A stretch of DNA of 64,000 nt. Source: Polytrichum commune. Lineage: Eukaryota > Streptophyta > Polytrichopsida > Polytrichales > Polytrichaceae. This document shows, in pieces, positions 36,169 to 46,089 of this stretch (the first letter of the stretch is position 1; every line of letters begins with the position of its first letter). A program made the translations under genes and the position numbers. Below the pieces are notes generated by a model. It saw only the letters and a list, made by a program, of their open reading frames with translations. It was not told the DNA's origin and searched no databases. Location of the stretch: assembly GCA_950295325.1 (NCBI GenBank), contig OX485804.1:39730429-39794428 (forward strand). Reading direction: 5' to 3'.

Positions 36169-36494
36169 CCCGGGGGATGCACTCCATTGTCAAGTTGAAC
36201 ACCACGTGAGTAGATATGCATGATATCTATTACATAGTAAAAAATGATAACCAAATTGATGATTTTTTTTAATAAAACATACCGTTTCTAACTTGAATAA
36301 CGCAAAATTGAATTACAATAATTAATAAAAATTTAAGATGACTAAAAATTTCAAGAAAATATACAAAAGATATTATCAATGGTCATGTATATGTAGAAAA
36401 AATATCATAATTCTTGAAATTATCTATGGCATATAATATAGGGTACTGAACTTTTATCGCATGTGGTTATGAAAGGGGGTGTGATCGCCCTGAG
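36169..36494 (+). mobile_element. hAT-like MITE, copy 1
   Basis: 326 bp with diverged inverted ends (CCCGGGGGATGCACTCC at the left; the right end reads CTCAGGGCGATCAC in reverse complement). It is flanked by GTGCCTTG (36161-36168) and GTGCTTTG (36495-36502), an 8-bp duplication with one mismatch. Its interior is homologous to the 59292-59701 element (AAAACATACCGTTTCTAACT and GATGACTAAAAATTTCA). Confidence 0.7.
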
Positions 36495-36844
36495 GTGCTT
36501 TGCCAAATGTTTGGAGCCCCAATATTGTTTCTTGCATAATAGCTTAACCTTTTCTTTCACACAATGTTTTGTTCTAGTCGTTGTTTCTTATTTATGCGGT
36601 GGTCTAGGGTTTGTCTTGTTTAAGGGTGATTGGTGACACTCAATTGTAATCTTCTCAACCTTCTAATGAAGTTTGTTCGCATGCACTGTGAAACCAACTT
36701 CATTTGAAGGTTGTGTAGAATCACAAATATGACTTTAAGAAATAGTTGGTAGCTCTAATTATTCTTGCAAATTATTCTTTCACATGTACATATAGTACTA
36801 CAATAATATAAATCACCCTAAATTGCACATCAAGGGGTTGTACC

Positions 36845-37118
36845 TTGTACCATCAAAGCCCCCACCAATACAATTGTCATTTCTCGATTACATCCTCACA
36901 TCCTCCAATCTTCATGCTTAAAATATCACTATGTTTTGGGGAAAAACATTTCGATGAACACGAGGTTGTTGAATGTAGGTGGCGGGCAATGAAGGCCCAT
37001 TTGGTGCCTCCAAACACTCCATGGAGCCTTGCCATTGTGGTGCAATTGCTTAAGCATAAATATCAAATATCCCATGAAGAGCTCTCCTGCTAGCCATGTA
37101 CGCCCATTCCATGCTACA
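36845..37118 (+). pseudogene. Left part of a decayed coding unit split by the gypsy element
   Basis: A + strand frame (82 codons from 36845) with coding-like composition leads up to the retrotransposon junction. Beyond the element, at 47856, a related stretch resumes (HIMESLAKKEHDLGDDVVTY) in another frame, so the host sequence was already decayed when the retrotransposon arrived. I do not recognise the family. Confidence 0.35.
37114..37118. repeat. Target-site duplication of the gypsy element, left
   Basis: CTACA immediately precedes the left LTR and matches CTACA immediately after the right LTR (47851-47855). Confidence 0.93.
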
Positions 37119-38879
37119 TGTGAGGCCAAACCCCCCACCCTTAAGCGTCCGTAGTCCGAGTAGTGGGTTTGGGCTCACATTCCTCCGCGGTATTGGATTT
37201 GGACTTGGATGAGTCCATAGTGCAAGGTTCACCCTTCAAGTGGTCTTGGATTTAACTGGAATTTCACTTTTAACAACTCAATGTACGATTTCAATACGTA
37301 TGTGGAGAATGCACAAGTTAACTATTTAACCTCCTTATGCTCGGGTGCTATTTTGTCTTTGTTTGCTTCTAACGTCCACCCAGTTTCTTAGCTTCTAACT
37401 AAACAAACCCAGCTCCTTCATAAACCCAGCTCCTTCATGAACCCAGCTCCTTAGCTTCTAACTAAACAAACCCAGGTCCTTCATAAACCCAGCTCTTTAC
37501 TTTCTAACTAAACAAACCCAGCTCCTTCATAAACCCAGCTCCTTCATGAACCCAGCTCCTTAGCTTCTAACTAAACAAACCCAGGTCCTTCATAAACCCA
37601 GCTCTTTACTTTCTAACTAAACAAACCCAGCTCCTTCATAAACCCAGCTCCTTCATGAACCCACAACTTTGTAGTTGTAATCCCCAACTACCTCACTAAT
37701 TATTCAAGCCCTTAACTAATCTTCCTACCTAATTTCCCTAATTCTACTAACAACCCCTTTCTAATCACACAATTCTTCTCTAATCCTAAAATCCTAAAAT
37801 CCTAGAGAGGAGAGGGGGAGAGAGAATTTCCTAACTTCACTAAGACTAACTAATCCACACAAGTATATTTTTGCACTCATCACAACATCAAGTGCTCAAC
37901 TCTTAAACATGGAACTTGCAACCACGTGTATTCAAAACATGAACTTTAAGTACCACAAATTGGAATCATGAATTAACTTTAAAATCCTTCACGTCAACAC
38001 TAATTCTACCAAGAGGTCAAGCCCTCTTCAAGGCTAACAAGCCTTGGCTCTCAAACTAAAAACTAAGCACACACATGTGCTCCAATATGGCTTCCCACAC
38101 CCACACTTATAACTCGTGGGGTGCCTTGGAGCACAAAGGAAAGAGAGGATGAGTGAGGGAAGAATGAGGGATTATATAGTAAGCTTGAGGGGGTGAGCAC
38201 CCTCAAGGCTCACGATAAGCCCTTGAGATTTCCTCCTACTTAGTAGGCGCCAATCCTATCTTCTAAGCCTTCCTCCCTCAAATGATCAACAAGGATCCTA
38301 ATTCGAACATTTAACTAGCCTTGGCTTTCTACCTACCACACTTTACCAAACTTGGGATGCTTCAACCCAAACTTAGCCTCCTTCGCTTTCCGCCGCCATA
38401 ACTTTCTCCCCTTACTTTCCCAAATCGTCGCTCACCACTTAATTCAAACCACGATGCTTAACTCGTGATTTGATTGGTGCTTTGAGAATTTGCTTATCCT
38501 CCACCTTGCATTCTTCCTTGGGCCTTCCCCATTAAGTGGCCATGATGAGGTGGTCCACTTGTGCGCTCCATGTGATCCTCCATTCATCCCAATTCGAATG
38601 CACTTGCCTCTTGAGTCACTTTGGTTGTCTCCATCCATTTGTACTAGCCTACTCACTAACTACTCAATCCAAGTTCTCCTTACCTATCCTCATTCACTCA
38701 AATCCTTCCGAAGGTAAAAACACAATAACAACTCACATCCTAGCCTCTTACAACATGGTACTTCTAAGACTAACATTTCACTCTTTTTATATTTTTGTGA
38801 AGTAACATGCTACTTCAAAGTGCATCAACTAACGTTTCAAGGGTCTAAGACTAAATGTGGGCACCCTTTTGGGCTCACA
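37119..38879 (-). repeat. Gypsy LTR (3' LTR relative to gag-pol)
   Basis: Begins TGTGAGGCC and ends GGGCTCACA. It contains a 109-bp tandem repeat near its left end (37384-37665) and a TATATA element near 38174-38180 readable on both strands. On the minus strand that box is followed by a pyrimidine-rich stretch consistent with a transcription start. The nested 70- to 90-codon frames in both LTRs are duplicates of each other and not genes. Confidence 0.96.
37384..37665. repeat. 109-bp minisatellite inside the LTR
   Basis: About 2.5 copies at a 109-bp period; TCCTTCATGA recurs at 37431, 37540 and 37649. Each copy is built from shorter AAACCCAGCTCCTTCAT-type sub-repeats. The identical array is present in the other LTR (about 46355-46636). 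Confidence 0.9.
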
Positions 38880-38904
38880 TAATTGGCGACCATCGGGGGA
38901 TGAA
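38880..38904 (+). other. PBS-like sequence at the gag-pol 3' junction
   Basis: Immediately after the left LTR, on the + strand, is TAAT then TGGCGACCATCGGGGGAT. This resembles a tRNA primer-binding site, but it sits at the end where the polypurine tract should be for a minus-strand element. The mirror-image position at 46089 also begins TAATTGG. No purine-rich tract is evident in the 61 bases between the stop codon and the LTR. Confidence 0.5.
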
Positions 38905-38940
38905 TCCAAACATCTCTTGCTCTAAGGGTAAGTTGCCTAG

Positions 38941-41900
38941 TCAAGCTCGGTACTCCTTACATCTACTTCCCGATGTACGGGTAGGAAAGAGCTCACCATT
39001 CAACGTTTCCAATTGAATTGAATTATTAGGAAAGACCTCATAGACAAGGTAAGGTCCTAACCATACCGCATTGAATTTCGCCGGAAATTCAAGCTTTCGT
39101 GCGTCTTGAATCATGACCATCATTCCCGGTGTTAGGGCCCTTCTCTTATGTCGTTTGTCGAAAGTAATCTTTCTCCTTCTTTGGATTGCCTCAATATGTT
39201 GAGCCGCCATTCTCCTCCCTTCGTCAAGTGCTTCCAAATCGGTTAGTCGATTTCGTAAGGATTGACTTTCGGTAAGTCTCGTACTCACGGCCACCCTAAG
39301 TGACTCGACTTCATATTCGATTGGTAGTGTCGCTTCAAGACCATAGACTAAGGAAAATGGTGTAGCACGCGTAGTTACCTTATAGGTTGTACGGTATGCC
39401 CAAAGTGCCGCCGTTAGTTTCGTATCCCAATCCCGCTTCGAGTCTATAACCGTCTTGCGTAGTATACTCACCAAAATTCCGTTAACCCTTTCCGTTTGTC
39501 CATTGGTTTGTGGGTGGTAGGGAGTAGTCTTCCGGTGATCAATTTTAAATTTCTCTGTCATCTCTCGAATCAAGTCATTCAAAAAGTGAGTACCCCTATC
39601 GCTTACTAGGATCTTCGGCGCCCCGAACCGCGAAATTATGTTTTCGTACATAAATGTTGCCGCGTGTTCCGCCGTGTCGGTCTTCACCGCTTTGGCTTCC
39701 GCCCAGTTGGTGAGGTACTCGGTTGCCACCACAATATATTTCATTCCTTTTGAAGATTGGGGATGGACCTCACCCACATAGTCGATGCCCCATTTTTCGA
39801 AAGGAATTAAGGGTAATGATACATGTAAAGGCATCTCCATTCTAAGGTCGTCTCGGGCATACCGTTGGCAAGCGTCGCATTTCCTTACATAGTCATGGGC
39901 GTCCTTAAATAGTGTAGGCCAAAAGTAGCCCGCTCTAAGTATTTTTTGCCCGGTGAGTTGACCCGAGAAGTGACCGCCGCAAGCGCTATCGTGGCAAGCG
40001 ATTAAAATCGCTTCAACCTCCGTTTTTGACACGCATCGTCGTAAAATACCATCGGACCCCCTTCTAAACAACCTATGGCCCACTACAACAAATTGCCTAC
40101 TATTTACCCTCACCTTCCTTCTCTCTTCTTTTGTCCACTCTTTGGGCAACTTGTGGGTTGTTAGAAATTCCACTATGCCCGCATACCACTCCGGTGTAGA
40201 AGTGACCACAAAGAGGCTATCATCTACTAACATATCATTTACCGGATTTTTTCCTATCTCCTCCGACAACCTAGACAAGTGGTCCGCTTGTAAATGCATA
40301 CGACGCGGTTTATATTCCACCGTGTAGTCGAATTCTTCTAATAACAAAACCCACCTAGCTAACCTACCACTTAACTCCGCCTTGTTAATTAGATACTTGA
40401 TAGCCATGTGGTCAACAAAAAATACAACCGGGTTGTACATGAGGTAATGCCTAAACTTTTTAACGGAAAACACCATGGCTAGGCACTCCCTCTCCGTTGT
40501 AGAGTAGTTTCTTTCGGCGGGGGTCAATTGCTTACTCGCATAAGCTATAGGTTGATCCTTCTCTTTTTCTCCCGTTGCTTGACAAAGCGCACTCCCTATT
40601 GCCACATTACTAGCATCACAATAGACGTGAAAAGGTTTACCCCAATTGGGTGGTATCAACACCGGATAGGTGCTCAACCTATCCCGCAATTCCTCAAAGG
40701 CTTTTTGACAAGCATCCGTCCACTCGAATTTGACATCCTTTTTGAGCAAATGGGTAATGGGCACCGCTATCTTTGAAAAATTAGGAATAAGTTCCCGGTA
40801 CCATCCCACATGTCCTAACAACTTAGAGATCCCCTTGGAATTGGTTGGAGTTGCCAAGTCGCTTATGGCCGCAATCTTATCCGGATCGGGTTCTCTACCT
40901 TTCTCACTAACAACATAACCCAACAACACTCCCTTATTCACTCCCAAAAATGTCTTATCCGGGTTCAATGCTAACCTCATCTTCCTACACCTAACCAATG
41001 CCTCCCTAACACAATGTAGGTGATCATCCACATTACTTTGTGTGCTAAAATCGTCCACAAAGACGGTCATGGATTTGAACAACAAGTCGGTGAAGATATA
41101 CATTACTAATCGTTGGAAAGTAACCGGGGCATTACATAACCCAAATGGCATCACTACCCACACAAAAGTACCCCAAGGTGTAGTAAAAGCCGTTTTATGG
41201 ATATCTTGGAGGGCTATGGAAATTTGATTATAACCCGCATACCCATCCATAAAGGTATATCGCGAATGACCTCCAACCTCCTCAAGCAACAAGGTGATAA
41301 AAGGTAAGGGGAAGTGATCCTTTTGTGTGCACGAATTCAATTTCCTATAGTCGACACAAACCCTTAATTTCCCATTTTTTTTCTTTACTAAGACCATAGG
41401 AGAAACCCAATCCGTGATTTCCACCGGCTTGATAAACCCGGCCTTCAATAACCTTTCCAATTCCGCTTTCACCAACAATTGCAATTGAGGATTCATCCTC
41501 CTCTCCTTTTGTCTAATTGGCCTCGCCCCCGGAATTAAAGGAATCCGGTGCTCTACCATTTCCCTAGGAATTCCCTTAAGCTCATCGTAGGACCATGCAA
41601 AAGTATCACTAAACTCATCCACCAAATTGCTATACTCCCTAACCTCTTTCTCCCCCAATTTGGAGCCCATCTTCATTTGTCGGGTTTTTCCATTCTTTAA
41701 TTTCACATCCACGTACCGCCAATCCGCTTCCGACACATGTGCTTGTTCCTCTTTGTTCCGATACCAATCGGAAGGCACATTGGGGTAATCTTTCACATCT
41801 TGACCTACAACTATCCCCGTAGACGTGGTCTTGAAATGTAAAGGCTCCTCCAATTTCGATGACTCAATAATCACATCCTCCTCTTGAGTCCCATCTACAT

Positions 41901-44900
41901 GAATTAAACTAACCTCACCCTCTTCCACGTCATCTACCCAAGGTGTTAACCCACCGCTAACCCACTCTTCCTCGGTGAGCACCTCACATGGCTCCAACAA
42001 TGAGCCCTCTCCTAAACTAACACTAGGAAATTCACTCCCTAAGCCTACTTGGTGAAATGTAACCATTACATCAACCTCGGACTCGGGGTACTCCCTTAGC
42101 CATTGGGCATAATCCCCATTATCCCCATAATTGTAAAAATTAGGACCTAGACTTCCCGAGCCCGAATCTATAACAACCCTTTGACCTTCGGGATGGACGA
42201 CTCCCACCAATGCCTTGCCAATCTCATTCTCGTTTAAGTCATCAATTTCCTTCTCCAATGGCAAATACATCTCCTTCTTCATCCATCCTTCTAATGAACC
42301 AATGGACACTATGACCCTATTACCCTCCGGACCATAAGTGATGGATGGTTTAGGTCCACCCCAATTGACCATAGCATTCGCCATCCGCAACCAAGGCCTA
42401 CCTAGCAAAATGGGGAAGGTGTCCTTGTTGGAGTGCATTTTAATGACATGGAAGGTGACCAAGTACTCCTCACCTCCCGTAGTCATTCTACAATCCTTGA
42501 TCATCCCCAAAGGCGTAGTCGAACTTTGATTTGCCATATTTATGACCAAAGGTGAAGGCCCCGTGAGTCCAAGTCCCAATTTTTTCATAGTATCCTCCGG
42601 TAGTATATTTAGACTACTCCCTCCGTCGACTAGCACATTAGGAACCACCTTATCTACTATAACAACTTCTATTTCTATAGCTTTCACGTCTCTTCCACCT
42701 TGTGATTGGATCCTAGCGGCTATTTTAGCTTTCACCTTCCTCATCCTCTTGTGTACCGGCATTCCCTCCTTTAATGTTTTCCTTGCCGTGGGTGAAATTT
42801 CCAATAGTTGGCCGAAAGTAATATCCGCCTTGAGTGTACTAAGGTCCGCCCACAAGTCGTACCCGGTAGATCTTTCCACCTTAGAATTACCCACTACGTC
42901 GAATTCGTCTACGGGAACCCCCGGTCCTTCCCATTCACCCACATCGCTATTATCCAAGTCATGTACCGCATTAGTCCTCTCCCTATCTTGTAAAATTATA
43001 TTTTCCCTCTCCACATCCTTAGTAGCTCTTCTAGCTACCCTATCCAACTCGGAGAGATTAATCTCTTCATCCGAAGAGTAATTTCCTTGCTCTCCTATTC
43101 CTACCTCCAACGGGGCATCCCCTCTCCTAGCCCTAGTAGTTACCGCTAGTGCAGGTGCTTCTTCAACCACACCCTTACCCTTCACTAACTCATATGTAAT
43201 AGCATTGGTGTGAGGAGGCCATTGACTTTGCTCCTCTCCAATTCTCGTTGGGAGAGGAAGCATGTCATCACATGTGGCCTCCAACACTCCATCCATGAAC
43301 CTAACATCTTGGGAGTTAGATGGTCCCGGATCCGTTGGAGGCGCTTGTCTCCCGTTACTACCATTAGGTGGAACTCCTTGTCTATTTTGTATTGGAATGT
43401 AACCGGTTGTAGTTTGCAAGCCCGCCGGTGGATGAAAAGTTTGCCTAGTATTACTATGATCATAGTATAAGTTAGGTGGCCTAAGTTCATTGGCCGGTAC
43501 TCCTTGTGGCCTAGCACCTCGCATATTATCCCTTGCTTGTTGTTGTGGATTAGCCACCGGGTAAGGGACATTAATTATTTTGTCCGGTTGTCGACACGTA
43601 TCCGAGGGATGACTTCCTCCACAATTGCTACAATTAAACTCTTGACCTTCGGACCAACATTGTCCTTGAGCGTGCCACCTTCCACAAAAGGGATGAAATT
43701 CCTTCTTCTCTAAATTTTGGCCACCTTGCCCTCTAGGTTGTGGTCCTCTATTGCTTCCATTTCCATAGTGAGGTGGCGCTTGACCTCGTTGATTTTGTTG
43801 AGGTGGGTTACCGTTTCCTCTTTGGTCACGGTTTTGTCCACTTCTACAAAATTGACGCGTGTGGCCCGGTTGGCCACATTGGACACACCATAATCCGGAA
43901 GAATGCCTACCCGACTCAACCGGGGGTGGAGGCCCCGGTTGTTGACTCCGGATCATTAATGACATTTGATCCGTGAGGCTTTGCATTTGTTTTATCATAG
44001 CCTCTTGGAATCCTAGTTGGCTAGCACCTAGTCTTCTCTCAACCTCCTCCAAGTGTGGATCCGTTCTAGGGGCCGGTAGTGCCAAAAGAGGTGCCGGTTC
44101 CCTAACCGCTAAAGGTCGGGGACCGGTGTCCACAATGGCATATGGAATTTGGTTCTCATACTTAGCGGGTTCTACCGCTACCACCCTAGGGCGTATGGGG
44201 ATGAATTGTGGGATCAATTCATCCTCCCTTCTCCATAGCCTTTCGTGATCTTTATCCAAGTTTTCAATATCTCTAGCCGCACGCTTGGCATCCGCCAAGG
44301 TCAAGGGATTCCTTTCTAGAACACCCCTAATAGTTCCGGACTTAAAAAACCCTTGAATGAAAAATTGCTTTAGCGTGTCGTCGTTGAGCATGGTACCCAC
44401 AAATCTAGTGCACACTAAATCAAACCTCCTAATGTAAGCCGAAATTTCTTCCTCCCTTCCTTGCTTCAATGACGACAATGCCCTTAATGCGGTACTTTGA
44501 CCCACTTCCGGCCTAAATTCGTTAAGAAACTCCCTTTGTAATTGTTCCCATCCCCTAAAATGTCCCTCGGCATGATCCCGATACCATTCATAGGCTTCCC
44601 CCTCTAGAGTGGTAGGAAACCACACTAACCAATAACCCGGGTCGGTTATGAGGAAGCTAGCCAACCGTTCGATATACCGTTCCATGTGCCGAGAGGGGTC
44701 CTCATCCTTGGTCCCATAAAATTTAGGGAGATGAGATGGCATATCCATCGCCGCTAAATTTTGTGGAACCACAATTGGTAGGCCTCTTGGCCTAACCAAT
44801 GGGTCTATTGGAGGTATAGGAGGTATGGGCGGAATTGGGGGTATGGGTGGTGGATCCATCCCCCGTTCCTCGGCCATGGTGACCGGTGAACTATTCAACA

Positions 44901-45180
44901 ATCCCCTATCAACTTCTACCGGGAATTCTTCTCTAAGTGTGTAATTTTCCGAAGAAGTTTCACCACTCAATTTGGAGGGAGTGATCTCCTCTTCAAGTTG
45001 AGCTCCAAGTTCTAAGGTGTCTAGAATTGACCTAGTCCTAGGTTCGACGTTCAAACAACTCTCTATTCTAACATTATCTTGTTCTAATCTATCACTGATT
45101 TTAGAGGACCGCCTCTTTCGAGTAGATTTCTCTAGTCCTACTATCAAACTTGGTTTTTGTGAGCGAGTCCTACCTTGCAT
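38941..45180 (-). CDS. Gag-Pol polyprotein of the Ty3/gypsy element
   Basis: One uninterrupted 2079-residue frame; gag and pol are fused without frameshift or stop. The N-terminal region has an IPP-repeat linker (about 113-127), then a retrotransposon gag domain (about 150-290). A zinc knuckle C-x2-C-x4-H-x4-C follows near 431-445, with a second Cys-rich motif CSNCGGSH after it. The protease active site is VLVDGGSS near 850. Reverse transcriptase starts around 1255; its catalytic motif is FVDD at about 1374-1377 in place of the commoner YVDD. RNase H is near 1511 (YCDAS). Integrase has an HHCC zinc finger (about 1729-1770) and a catalytic core from D near 1799 with NGQTERVN. The C-terminus (about 1960-2079) is a GPY/F-type tail with no chromodomain. 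All catalytic residues I can identify are intact, so the protein could be active. Confidence 0.96.
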   Translation of the reverse strand: MQGRTRSQKPSLIVGLEKSTRKRRSSKISDRLEQDNVRIESCLNVEPRTRSILDTLELGAQLEEEITPSKLSGETSSENYTLREEFPVEVDRGLLNSSPVTMAEERGMDPPPIPPIPPIPPIPPIDPLVRPRGLPIVVPQNLAAMDMPSHLPKFYGTKDEDPSRHMERYIERLASFLITDPGYWLVWFPTTLEGEAYEWYRDHAEGHFRGWEQLQREFLNEFRPEVGQSTALRALSSLKQGREEEISAYIRRFDLVCTRFVGTMLNDDTLKQFFIQGFFKSGTIRGVLERNPLTLADAKRAARDIENLDKDHERLWRREDELIPQFIPIRPRVVAVEPAKYENQIPYAIVDTGPRPLAVREPAPLLALPAPRTDPHLEEVERRLGASQLGFQEAMIKQMQSLTDQMSLMIRSQQPGPPPPVESGRHSSGLWCVQCGQPGHTRQFCRSGQNRDQRGNGNPPQQNQRGQAPPHYGNGSNRGPQPRGQGGQNLEKKEFHPFCGRWHAQGQCWSEGQEFNCSNCGGSHPSDTCRQPDKIINVPYPVANPQQQARDNMRGARPQGVPANELRPPNLYYDHSNTRQTFHPPAGLQTTTGYIPIQNRQGVPPNGSNGRQAPPTDPGPSNSQDVRFMDGVLEATCDDMLPLPTRIGEEQSQWPPHTNAITYELVKGKGVVEEAPALAVTTRARRGDAPLEVGIGEQGNYSSDEEINLSELDRVARRATKDVERENIILQDRERTNAVHDLDNSDVGEWEGPGVPVDEFDVVGNSKVERSTGYDLWADLSTLKADITFGQLLEISPTARKTLKEGMPVHKRMRKVKAKIAARIQSQGGRDVKAIEIEVVIVDKVVPNVLVDGGSSLNILPEDTMKKLGLGLTGPSPLVINMANQSSTTPLGMIKDCRMTTGGEEYLVTFHVIKMHSNKDTFPILLGRPWLRMANAMVNWGGPKPSITYGPEGNRVIVSIGSLEGWMKKEMYLPLEKEIDDLNENEIGKALVGVVHPEGQRVVIDSGSGSLGPNFYNYGDNGDYAQWLREYPESEVDVMVTFHQVGLGSEFPSVSLGEGSLLEPCEVLTEEEWVSGGLTPWVDDVEEGEVSLIHVDGTQEEDVIIESSKLEEPLHFKTTSTGIVVGQDVKDYPNVPSDWYRNKEEQAHVSEADWRYVDVKLKNGKTRQMKMGSKLGEKEVREYSNLVDEFSDTFAWSYDELKGIPREMVEHRIPLIPGARPIRQKERRMNPQLQLLVKAELERLLKAGFIKPVEITDWVSPMVLVKKKNGKLRVCVDYRKLNSCTQKDHFPLPFITLLLEEVGGHSRYTFMDGYAGYNQISIALQDIHKTAFTTPWGTFVWVVMPFGLCNAPVTFQRLVMYIFTDLLFKSMTVFVDDFSTQSNVDDHLHCVREALVRCRKMRLALNPDKTFLGVNKGVLLGYVVSEKGREPDPDKIAAISDLATPTNSKGISKLLGHVGWYRELIPNFSKIAVPITHLLKKDVKFEWTDACQKAFEELRDRLSTYPVLIPPNWGKPFHVYCDASNVAIGSALCQATGEKEKDQPIAYASKQLTPAERNYSTTERECLAMVFSVKKFRHYLMYNPVVFFVDHMAIKYLINKAELSGRLARWVLLLEEFDYTVEYKPRRMHLQADHLSRLSEEIGKNPVNDMLVDDSLFVVTSTPEWYAGIVEFLTTHKLPKEWTKEERRKVRVNSRQFVVVGHRLFRRGSDGILRRCVSKTEVEAILIACHDSACGGHFSGQLTGQKILRAGYFWPTLFKDAHDYVRKCDACQRYARDDLRMEMPLHVSLPLIPFEKWGIDYVGEVHPQSSKGMKYIVVATEYLTNWAEAKAVKTDTAEHAATFMYENIISRFGAPKILVSDRGTHFLNDLIREMTEKFKIDHRKTTPYHPQTNGQTERVNGILVSILRKTVIDSKRDWDTKLTAALWAYRTTYKVTTRATPFSLVYGLEATLPIEYEVESLRVAVSTRLTESQSLRNRLTDLEALDEGRRMAAQHIEAIQRRRKITFDKRHKRRALTPGMMVMIQDARKLEFPAKFNAVWLGPYLVYEVFPNNSIQLETLNGELFPTRTSGSRCKEYRA

Positions 45181-46089
45181 TCCATAAGAATCGATCGACC
45201 CTCACTTGACCACACATAATCCTAGCAATTCCCCTCTTAATATTTTCACTTGTCTTGGTGTGGTTATAATTTTTTTAGGAGGTGAGGAAAAGAACCTGCA
45301 AGCCCACTTAGGTGAAAGAATCCCAATAGGGGATAGGCATGTTCATGTTAATTTTTTGGTTAAGTCGGAGCATCACCTCCGCACCTTCCCGCAAATTAAC
45401 ACTCACCACAATACCGATTGTGAGGGGGTGACCTTCCGAGTAGATTATGTTAAAAGTCGAGGCTTCACCCTTCAACTTCTCACACCATCCACAATTCGGG
45501 AATTACCCTCTACAACGGATAACAACAATCACGAGTACAAAAGGCATTCCTTAATTAGTTAATGAGTTCACTTTGAAGAAATAAACATACCTTGAGCAAT
45601 CGCATCCCCCTGTGAGTTAGCACTCCCCTCAATCGTGACTCAATGTAACAACACCATAAACTTTGTGAAATATTAATTTAATCTAGAGCATGAAATGACA
45701 ACTCCCAAAACTTTGAGACTCACCCCGAGGTGAGTGTCAAAGTTCAATGTCCTAAGGTGAATTTACCCTCTAATGTTTTAATGAGCTACTCGGTTATAGG
45801 TTCATTTTAAGTTCTTAGCAAATCCCCAAAAAAGTTGAGGACGTACCTTAGCTGCGCTCCTTCCTCAAAAATGAATTTGCGTAATTGACAATGCAATTCA
45901 TTCCAAGGAATAGTTGAAATACAATGAATTCAAATGTAACCCAAAGAGAGAATACTTACCGAGTTTCGGGTGCTCCTTCCCTTCTCTCAAGTTTGTGTCT
46001 CCAATTTTTCCTAGTTGCCTCCAAGTCTCCTAGTCGCCTCCAAGTCTTGTAACTACCTTCCGCTTCGCTCCCGGCGGACGCACCAATTA
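45181..46089 (-). other. 5' leader of the gypsy element with primer-binding site
   Basis: About 909 bp between the 5' LTR and the gag start. Reading on the minus strand from the LTR edge: TAAT, then TGGTGCGTCCGCCGGGAG, the expected position and TGG start of a primer-binding site (46085-46068). I could not assign the primer tRNA. The rest carries no complete gene. Confidence 0.6.

Noticed and set aside
37384-37665. CRISPR-like spaced repeats
   Set aside because: The repeats are contiguous 109-bp minisatellite units within an LTR in a plant nuclear genome, with no unique spacers.
38490-38805. 75- and 89-codon frames repeated identically at 47461-47776
   Set aside because: They are duplicated only because both lie in the two LTRs; there is no sign of coding selection.
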